Assembly (NCBI GenBank): GCA_900768805.1
Contig: CAAGEF010000166.1
Span: 1-8,510 of the forward strand
From: Clostridia bacterium
Lineage (GTDB): Bacteria; Bacillota; Clostridia; TANB77; CAG-508
DNA length: 8,510 bases
Direction of reading: 5' to 3'
Shown here: positions 1 to 4,561 of the stretch, one piece after another
Numbering within the stretch: the first letter of the stretch is position 1
Layout of the letters: every line of letters starts with the position of its first letter
Notes under the pieces: model-generated
Seen by the model: the letters and a program-made list of their open reading frames with translations, nothing else
Told to the model about the DNA's origin: nothing
Database searches by the model: none
Translations under genes and position numbers: made by a program

Positions 1-1
1 A

Positions 2-2281
2 AGAAATGATATTCCAAGTATAATTGCTGATAATGAAAAGGTAAAAGATTTAACAGGATTAGAAAAATTTATTGGAATTGAAGAGGATTTAAGTTTAACT
101 TATAATTATATAGATTCAATTGAAAGAATATTAGAGTTAGAAGAAAATAAAGCTATTGAAGAACAAAAAATAAGAGACGAAATAAGTGCTCAAATTGAAA
201 AAATGACAAGTGCAGCAGCTGGACTTACTGGAGAAGAAACAGTAAGCTATAGAGATGTGATAAAAAAATATTTAGATAGACAACCAGAAATAGAAAAAGC
301 TTTGAATGAAATAGATGCCAAAGAAGAAAAAACAGATGCAGATATTGATAAACAAAAAGAATTGAATTCTGAATTGAAGAATTTAGAAAAAGATGCTAAA
401 AATGCCAAAGCAAAGTTAAATAAAATATTAATGAATTTACAACCTATTTGGGATAAATCATATGATATGGCCACTATACAAACTTCAAAATTATATGAAT
501 TAAGTGATGCTAATATTAATGAAAGTATTGCAAAAGAATATTTAATTGAAGAATTAAAAAAGCTACAAGAACTAGAAAGTAATGGAGCATTAAGAGCAGA
601 TTTAAATGATGATGATAATATAGTTAAACAAATTATAGATATATTTGCTAGTAAAGGAATAGTAGTTGAAACCTCATCTGATGATGATAATGATTCTAAT
701 GGACCAATTTCAGATTTGATAAAATTTAATGGTACAGAAATAAATGAAGAACTTACTTTAAATGATATAAGAGATATATTAGTAAAAATAAAATCAATAG
801 ATAAAAATGATGAAACTGTATTTGGACCTTATGATGAGTTAGAAAAAATATATGAAATAACAGGAAGATTTGTATATAATAATACACAAGATATGTTAGA
901 AGCTATAATAAAATTACCAAGACTTAAAAACTTAGATTTATCAGTAAACAATATAGAATCTATAGAAGGAATTGATAAATTAACAAAATTAGAAACATTA
1001 AATTTAGCAGATAACTTAATTACAACAATAGACAATATAGATTGGGCTCAATTAGAAAAATTATCAGATTTAAATATATCAAAGAATCAAATATCAAATA
1101 TTGATGTTTTAAATACATTAACTGAATTAAGAAAGTTAAATGTATCAAACTGTTTATTAAGTGGAGCTTTTAAATTTGATTTTATAAAATATTATGAAGT
1201 TCTAGAAGAAATTGATTTTAGTGGAAACTATTACACAGATTTAAGTTACTTAATAGATGAATATGCTGGAAAAGTAAAAAAATCAGATTGTTCAGATTTA
1301 GCTGAATATATAAGAGAAAAAGAACACATTAAATTTTATTTTAAAAATCAAACAGTAAATATTAACTATGGTACTGTTAATGCAGAGAATAATGAACCAA
1401 TTACATTTGCATTACCTTCAATATTTGCAGATTTAGAAGAAATAGATCCACAAAATACATCTTTTGGAGTGGTTCCAGGTGATGGAAGTGTGGATGAAAA
1501 AGGAAAAACAGTAACATTTTCAAGTTATGTTACAGGAAATAATACTGGGCTAGTAACAGTAGAAAATGTAGAATATGGTGTTAATAATAGAGATTATGAT
1601 TCAGTAGGTTTAGGAACAACTTGTTATATTAAATTTAATGTAGGAGGAACTACTGATAATCCAGACAACGGAAATGATCCTTCAACTCCAGTTACACCAC
1701 CAGAACCATCAAATCCATCAGATGATAATGGAAATAATAATCAAGAACAAAAACCTGATGGTTCAAAAGAATTAACAGCAAATGATATTGCTATTTATGA
1801 TGATGGAGATTCAAATAAATATATTTATGTATATAAACCAGATGCTACAGTGGCTTCTCTTGCAAATATTTTAAATAATAATACAGATTATAGAGTAAAC
1901 AGAATAGATGGTTCAACAGATTTTGAAAATAATAAATCAAGATTATACACATCAGAATCTATTAGTTTAGTTACAGGAGTTGGTGATGAATCAGTATCAG
2001 AAGCTTTTGAAATCGTAGTATTAGGAGATATAGATGGTGATGGTGATATAGATTCTATAGATTCTGGATATGCAAGAGCATTAAGATATGAAACTATGTA
2101 TAAAGATATTGCTGATGAAGCAGAAAGATTAGAACTTATGAATGCTTTTAAATCAACTTCAAATTTCAGAGCTGCTGATATGGTTAGTGATGATATAATA
2201 GATAAAGTTGAAACAAGAGCTATATTATATTATAGAGCAGGATTATTAGACAATTTTATAGAGTTTGCACCTAAGGGATAA
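2..2281 (+). CDS. LRR, coiled-coil and dockerin surface protein (5'-truncated by window)
   Basis: The frame is open from the first bases, so the gene starts upstream; the ATG at 203 is internal, with no Shine-Dalgarno site. The visible part has 759 residues. Domains in fragment numbering: an LRR-like segment (about 14-47, with a LxLxxNxI signature); a Lys/Glu-rich predicted coiled coil (about 40-195); an acidic spacer; about four to five SDS22-like 22-residue LRRs (about 304-420); a beta-rich Ig-like stretch (about 445-548); a Pro/Asn/Asp linker (548-589); a small beta module; and a C-terminal type I dockerin (about 673-749). The first dockerin calcium loop is DIDGDGDIDSID and the second is degenerate. 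No C-terminal anchor is present. The protein is probably exported and held at the surface by its dockerin; the signal peptide would lie outside the window. It is followed 49 bp later by a cohesin-like gene, probably in the same operon. Its ligand is unknown. The LRR and dockerin calls are firm; the function is not. Confidence 0.85.
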   Translation, partial: RNDIPSIIADNEKVKDLTGLEKFIGIEEDLSLTYNYIDSIERILELEENKAIEEQKIRDEISAQIEKMTSAAAGLTGEETVSYRDVIKKYLDRQPEIEKALNEIDAKEEKTDADIDKQKELNSELKNLEKDAKNAKAKLNKILMNLQPIWDKSYDMATIQTSKLYELSDANINESIAKEYLIEELKKLQELESNGALRADLNDDDNIVKQIIDIFASKGIVVETSSDDDNDSNGPISDLIKFNGTEINEELTLNDIRDILVKIKSIDKNDETVFGPYDELEKIYEITGRFVYNNTQDMLEAIIKLPRLKNLDLSVNNIESIEGIDKLTKLETLNLADNLITTIDNIDWAQLEKLSDLNISKNQISNIDVLNTLTELRKLNVSNCLLSGAFKFDFIKYYEVLEEIDFSGNYYTDLSYLIDEYAGKVKKSDCSDLAEYIREKEHIKFYFKNQTVNINYGTVNAENNEPITFALPSIFADLEEIDPQNTSFGVVPGDGSVDEKGKTVTFSSYVTGNNTGLVTVENVEYGVNNRDYDSVGLGTTCYIKFNVGGTTDNPDNGNDPSTPVTPPEPSNPSDDNGNNNQEQKPDGSKELTANDIAIYDDGDSNKYIYVYKPDATVASLANILNNNTDYRVNRIDGSTDFENNKSRLYTSESISLVTGVGDESVSEAFEIVVLGDIDGDGDIDSIDSGYARALRYETMYKDIADEAERLELMNAFKSTSNFRAADMVSDDIIDKVETRAILYYRAGLLDNFIEFAPKG
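2018..2248 (+). other. Type I dockerin domain, second calcium loop degenerate
   Basis: The first F-hand (2027-2062) reads DIDGDGDIDSID, with Asp at loop positions 1, 3, 5, 9 and 12 as in type I dockerins, followed by a helix beginning SGYARALRYE. The second F-hand (2177-2212) reads DMVSDDIIDKVE. It keeps acidic residues at 1, 5, 9 and 12 but has Val at position 3 and Asp for the usual Gly at 6, so calcium binding there may be weak. The module just before it (about 1784-2017) resembles the small beta modules often found next to dockerins in clostridial surface proteins; that is from family knowledge, not a search. Confidence 0.82.
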
Positions 2282-2286
2282 TATAA

Positions 2287-2320
2287 GGGCGATGAAAATC
2301 GCCCAATCATAAATTGATTG
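2287..2320 (+). promoter_or_regulatory. Two adjoining intergenic hairpins upstream of the cohesin-like gene
   Basis: Hairpin 1 has a perfect 7-bp stem, GGGCGAT (2287-2293) with ATCGCCC (2298-2304), closed by a GAAA tetraloop of the GNRA class. Hairpin 2 pairs CAATCA (2304-2309) with TGATTG (2315-2320) around TAAAT. The two share base C2304. No U-run follows either, so a simple terminator is unlikely. The second stem ends at the first base of the Shine-Dalgarno GGAGAG (2320-2325), five nucleotides before the ATG at 2331. Such hairpins could mark an RNA-processing or stabilising site that sets the ratio of the two proteins; this role is inferred. Confidence 0.6.
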
Positions 2321-2330
2321 GAGAGATAAG

Positions 2331-3350
2331 ATGAAAAAAAAGAATATTATAATAAGTTTCTTTTTAATAATATTATTAATATCTACATATGCATATGCAA
2401 CTGTTGATTCAGATATAATAGTTAAGCTTAATAAAGCTTCTACAACTGTAAAAAGAGGAGAAGAAGTACAAGTTGATTTATATCTAGATAATTTCGAATA
2501 TGAAGGAAAAGGCGTTGATGAATTTGTTATCAAATTAGATATAAATGAAGCTATAATCGAACCAATATCTGTTAATAATATAATTACAAAGAACGGAATA
2601 ATTACTATAGGAGATAATAATTTAGTTGTTGAAGATGTAAAGAATGCAACAGAAGATCAAGTTGTATTTTCAGATTTAACAACTGATTGTGATTATAAAA
2701 TATTTATTGATTTGAAAAAACCATATACGATAGAAAACTATGAAAATGATGCAAAAATTATCAGTATTAAATATAAAGTAAAAGAAGATGCTGCATTAGG
2801 AGATGTAGAAAATGCTGTTAAATATTCAGTAGACTTATCACAGCAAGTTACAGCAGAGGATTTGAAAAATGGATTTTCAAGTTATAAAGTTTCTGCAATA
2901 AATGATATAGTATTTTTAACTGTTGAAGAAAATAAAGCTACTGATAATGAAAATACAAATACAGATGATAATACAAATACTGATAACAATAATACAAACA
3001 AAGATGATAATACGAATACTGATAACAATAATACAAACACAAACCAAGATAACAATAATATAGTTAAAGATAATAATAACACAAACCAAAATAATGATAA
3101 TACAAATAATAATACGACAAACAAAGATAATACAATCACTGGCGATGATAATACAACAAATAATAATGGAAATAATTCTTTAGTAGGTGCAAGTAATGCA
3201 GTATTAAATTCAATAAAAGGTAATTCAACAACAGCAACATCAGCATTACCAGCTGCAGGTTTAAAAAGATTTGTTCTTCCAGTTATTATATTAGCAGGAC
3301 TAGCTATATTTTCATATAAAAAATATGATAAATATAGAGATATAAAATAG
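2331..3350 (+). CDS. Cell-surface cohesin-like protein with LPxxG/membrane anchor
   Basis: This is a 339-residue protein. Residues 1-23 form a classic signal peptide (Lys-rich start, hydrophobic core, AYA before the likely cut). Residues about 26-197 form a beta-rich domain whose opening (KASTTVKRGEEVQVDLYLDN) and following strands resemble cohesin or cohesin-like folds (xG-x-V-x-V, then a 'D-x-x-x-x-x-x-x-V' strand). Residues 201-282 are an extended Asn/Thr/Asp stalk with tandem repeats. The C-terminus has LPAAG (306-310), a hydrophobic segment (313-328) and a Lys/Arg tail, the layout of a sortase substrate with a non-canonical LPxTG motif. If it is not sorted, it would be a membrane-anchored protein. 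The start is set by GGAGAG five bases upstream. The gene lies 49 bp after a dockerin-bearing gene, which suggests it could display that protein. The cohesin assignment rests on pattern and context, so it is moderate; the export and anchor calls are strong. Confidence 0.72.
   Translation: MKKKNIIISFFLIILLISTYAYATVDSDIIVKLNKASTTVKRGEEVQVDLYLDNFEYEGKGVDEFVIKLDINEAIIEPISVNNIITKNGIITIGDNNLVVEDVKNATEDQVVFSDLTTDCDYKIFIDLKKPYTIENYENDAKIISIKYKVKEDAALGDVENAVKYSVDLSQQVTAEDLKNGFSSYKVSAINDIVFLTVEENKATDNENTNTDDNTNTDNNNTNKDDNTNTDNNNTNTNQDNNNIVKDNNNTNQNNDNTNNNTTNKDNTITGDDNTTNNNGNNSLVGASNAVLNSIKGNSTTATSALPAAGLKRFVLPVIILAGLAIFSYKKYDKYRDIK
2964..3041 (+). repeat. Tandem 39-bp repeat in the Asn/Thr/Asp stalk
   Basis: Two head-to-tail 39-bp copies (2964-3002 and 3003-3041) differ at two bases by eye and encode DDNTNTDNNNTNK then DDNTNTDNNNTNT. 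Partly matching units lie on either side, within the low-complexity stalk encoded at 2931-3176. Such repeats tend to change copy number by slippage, which would alter stalk length between strains. Confidence 0.85.
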
Positions 3351-3375
3351 ATATCAATGTTTTTAAATAAAATCC

Positions 3376-3415
3376 AAAAGAAAGGTCATTAATTTTTATG
3401 ACTTTTCTTTTTTTT
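3376..3415 (+). terminator. Rho-independent terminator after the cohesin-like gene
   Basis: AAAAGAAAGGTCAT (3376-3389) pairs with ATGACTTTTCTTTT (3398-3411) over 14 bp, with a single G-U wobble, around an 8-nt loop. The stem runs into a T-run ending at 3415. It lies 26 bp after the stop codon and separates the surface-protein operon from the lemA unit. Confidence 0.88.
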
Positions 3416-3425
3416 CAAAAAAATC

Positions 3426-3453
3426 TTGTAATATAATTTGATTATGATATAAT
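3426..3453 (+). promoter_or_regulatory. Sigma-A-type promoter of lemA
   Basis: The -35 is TTGTAA (3426-3431), followed by a 16-bp spacer and a perfect -10 TATAAT (3448-3453), with an extended -10 TG at 3445-3446. It sits 31 bp before the lemA start and just after the preceding terminator, giving lemA a short leader. The segment TTATGATATAAT is identical to that in the rpoB promoter at 4188-4199. Confidence 0.8.
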
Positions 3454-3471
3454 TAATATATTAAATTGGAT

Positions 3472-3477
3472 GGAGGT
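3472..3477 (+). promoter_or_regulatory. Shine-Dalgarno site that fixes the lemA start
   Basis: GGAGGT lies six bases before ATG at 3484. An in-frame TTG at 3466 would place this ribosome-binding site inside the coding region and would start in front of the membrane segment with a Gly-rich stretch, so ATG 3484 is preferred. Confidence 0.9.
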
Positions 3478-3483
3478 ATTAAA

Positions 3484-4038
3484 ATGGTACTTGTAATAAT
3501 ATTAATAATTGTTTTTATAGTACTAGCAATTATAGGTATCTATAATAATTTAGTTACTTTAAGAAACAATGTAAAAAATGCATGGAGTCAAATTGATGTT
3601 CAATTACAAAGAAGATTTGATTTAATTCCAAATTTAGTAGAAACAGTTAAAGGATATATGGATCATGAAAGTTCTGTATTAACTCAAGTTGCTGAACTTA
3701 GAACTTCGTGGGCAAATGCAAAAACAGTTGCAGAAAAAGCTGAATTAGATAATCAATTATCTGGAGCTTTAAAAACAATTATGGCAGTAGCAGAAAGCTA
3801 TCCTGATTTAAAAGCTAGTGCAAATTTTGGCGAGTTACAAGAAGAACTTAAAAATACAGAAAATAAAATTACTTATTCAAGACAATTTTATAATGATTCA
3901 GTTACAATGTATAATACTAAATTAGAAACAATTCCTACAAACATAATAGCAGGAATGTTCCACTTCATGCCAGAAGAATTATTTAAAGTTGAAAGTGAAG
4001 AAGTTAGAAAAAATGTTAAAGTAGATTTTTCAAAATAA
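3484..4038 (+). CDS. lemA: LemA family membrane protein
   Basis: This 184-residue protein has the full LemA layout (PF04011 type). Residues 1-20 are a hydrophobic segment that acts as an N-terminal membrane anchor with a very short N-terminal side. The family hallmark follows: YNNLVTLRNNVKNAWSQIDV, then QLQRRFDLIPNLVETVKGYM. The C-terminal hallmark FYNDSVTMYNTKLETIPTNI is followed by a FMPEELFKVE-like end. The length matches the usual 180-200 residues, and most of the protein should be a helical bundle on the extracytoplasmic side. The molecular role of LemA proteins is poorly known; the name comes from a Listeria antigen, and some are encoded beside HtpX-type proteases, but no such neighbour is visible here. 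The gene has its own promoter and terminator, so it is probably monocistronic. Nothing looks broken. Confidence 0.95.
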   Translation: MVLVIILIIVFIVLAIIGIYNNLVTLRNNVKNAWSQIDVQLQRRFDLIPNLVETVKGYMDHESSVLTQVAELRTSWANAKTVAEKAELDNQLSGALKTIMAVAESYPDLKASANFGELQEELKNTENKITYSRQFYNDSVTMYNTKLETIPTNIIAGMFHFMPEELFKVESEEVRKNVKVDFSK

Positions 4039-4040
4039 TT

Positions 4041-4071
4041 AAAATAGCGGTAGAAATACCGCTATTTTTTT
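4041..4071 (+). terminator. Rho-independent terminator of lemA
   Basis: AAAATAGCGGTA (4041-4052) and TACCGCTATTTT (4057-4068) form a perfect 12-bp stem around a GAAA tetraloop. The T-run 4065-4071 overlaps and follows the stem. It begins two bases after the lemA stop codon. Confidence 0.93.
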
Positions 4072-4111
4072 ATTCAGTCGGAAAGTTCTCTGGAGTAGGT
4101 CTGAAAAAAGC

Positions 4112-4127
4112 GTTGCACACAATTTTT
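4112..4127 (+). repeat. GTTGCACAnAATTTTT motif, upstream copy
   Basis: GTTGCACACAATTTTT matches 8374-8389 after rpoB at 15 of 16 bases. Both copies are followed by a short A-run able to pair with the T-run, here ATTTTT with AAAAAT around ATTC. The similarity does not extend clearly into the flanks. The remainder of 4072-4140 shows no gene. The copies may be remnants of one dispersed repeat family, or this could be chance in A+T-rich DNA. Confidence 0.4.
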
Positions 4128-4171
4128 ATTCAAAAAATGTTAACAAAATGTAAAAAAAATGATATATTTTC

Positions 4172-4199
4172 TTGACATTATCTATTCTTATGATATAAT
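4172..4199 (+). promoter_or_regulatory. Strong sigma-A-type promoter of rpoB
   Basis: It has a perfect -35 TTGACA (4172-4177), a 16-bp spacer, a perfect -10 TATAAT (4194-4199) and an extended -10 TG at 4191-4192. A-rich tracts at about 4131-4160 resemble an UP element. Transcription should start near 4206, leaving about 350 nt of leader before rpoB. It is the best promoter in the window, as expected for a core gene needing its own high-level transcription. Confidence 0.88.
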
Positions 4200-4218
4200 A
4201 GATATGATTTTATATCTA
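4179..4218 (+). repeat. TATCTA/TAGATA inverted repeats around the rpoB -10 and start site
   Basis: TATCTATT (4179-4186) and AATAGATA (4197-4204) form 8-bp arms around a 10-bp centre containing most of the -10 box. The right part also pairs on the other side, TAGATAT (4199-4205) with ATATCTA (4212-4218), which in the RNA would be a small hairpin at the 5' end. Three evenly placed half-sites could be an operator, or a 5'-end stabilising hairpin. No known regulator is recognised. Confidence 0.4.
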
Positions 4219-4229
4219 AAATTATGTCT

Positions 4230-4360
4230 AAGAGGAAGGTATGTATATGTTTTTTATTCATTTTAAGCATGTTTAAAGGATTTTATATTTAAGTAAATAT
4301 TATTTAAAATAATAAAATTAAACAAGCTTAAAACAAAAAATATATACATACTTTTCTTTT
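4230..4360 (+). promoter_or_regulatory. Large leader hairpin of the rpoB transcript
   Basis: Two distant arms pair almost throughout. Bases 4230-4255 pair with 4335-4360 over 26 bp, including four G-U wobbles (at 4232, 4235, 4238 and 4249). After a small internal loop (4256-4260 against C4334), 4261-4276 pair with 4318-4333 over 16 bp with one A-A mismatch. The A+T-rich apex can form a further small stem (4285-4290 with 4295-4300). The 5' arm holds a ribosome-binding site and a short ORF. No T-run follows, so it is not an evident terminator. It matches no riboswitch or r-protein leader I recognise. Confidence 0.65.
4247..4276 (+). CDS. Possible 9-codon leader peptide MFFIHFKHV
   Basis: ATG at 4247 lies seven bases after GGAAGG (4234-4239), a good Shine-Dalgarno site and spacing. 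The ORF ends with TAA at 4274-4276, exactly where the 5' arm of the large hairpin ends. The peptide would have three Phe and two His in nine residues. Translation would need, and would cause, opening of the hairpin, an arrangement familiar from attenuation leaders. An in-frame ATG at 4241 is too close to the ribosome-binding site. Whether the ORF is translated cannot be told from one sequence. Confidence 0.35.
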   Translation: MFFIHFKHV

Positions 4361-4558
4361 TGGATTAATAAAGTAGTATACAAATTTTTTAGTAGAGGAA
4401 TTAAATAAAAGAGGAACTATAAGAAATTATCTTTTTTGGCAGGGAGAAAAGTTTTTTATAACAACCTTTTATTTAAGAAGGACTTCTAAAAATATTTATA
4501 TATAAATTCGGACAAAATCCGAAGTACCTGCTAAATATATTAAAAAGGGTGGTAAGTT
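4361..4558 (+). promoter_or_regulatory. Distal part of the rpoB leader
   Basis: No gene is present in this stretch. AGAGGAA occurs at 4394-4400 and 4410-4416, identical to the copy at 4231-4237 at the base of the large hairpin; neither distal copy has a start codon at a useful distance. A 6-bp hairpin, TTCGGA (4507-4512) with TCCGAA (4518-4523) around CAAAA, lies about 35 bases before the start codon. Bases 4447-4470 form an imperfect palindrome (AAAAG with CTTTT at its ends). No intrinsic terminator is visible. Confidence 0.4.
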
Positions 4559-4561
4559 TTG
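4547..4561 (+). promoter_or_regulatory. Ribosome-binding site and TTG start of rpoB
   Basis: GGGTGG (4547-4552) is a modest Shine-Dalgarno match six bases before TTG at 4559. An in-frame TAA at 4553-4555 rules out any start further upstream, and the next in-frame ATG is near residue 71, after conserved beta-subunit sequence. TTG is therefore the only sensible start. From memory, Bacillus subtilis rpoB also starts at TTG. Confidence 0.88.

Noticed and set aside
203..205. ATG at 203 as the start of the dockerin protein
   Set aside because: The frame is open back to base 2 with protein-like, LRR-like sequence, and no Shine-Dalgarno site precedes this ATG.
247..474. Minus-strand ORF inside the coiled-coil region
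   Set aside because: It is the complement of a well-supported coding frame, has no ribosome-binding site and no family likeness. The same holds for the minus-strand ORFs at 829-1035, 2246-2533 and 7404-7673.
2964..3041. CRISPR-like repeats
   Set aside because: The two units are directly adjacent without spacers and are in-frame coding repeats of a protein stalk.
2882..3139. Minus-strand Leu/Val/Ser-rich ORF resembling a membrane protein
   Set aside because: It is the mirror image of the low-complexity Asn/Thr/Asp stalk codons, which read as hydrophobic residues on the other strand.
3466..3468. TTG at 3466 as the lemA start
   Set aside because: It would swallow the strong ribosome-binding site GGAGGT; ATG 3484 has ideal spacing and gives the standard LemA N-terminus.
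4070..4126. Minus-strand short frame ending in RPTPENFPTE
   Set aside because: It is only about 19 codons, has no ATG or ribosome-binding site, and overlaps the T-run of the lemA terminator.
4507..4558. T-box or ribosomal-protein (L10-type) leader just before rpoB
   Set aside because: The GGGTGGTAA stretch resembles part of a T-box only superficially: there is no matching antiterminator bulge, specifier loop or intrinsic terminator. No rplJ follows for an L10 leader.
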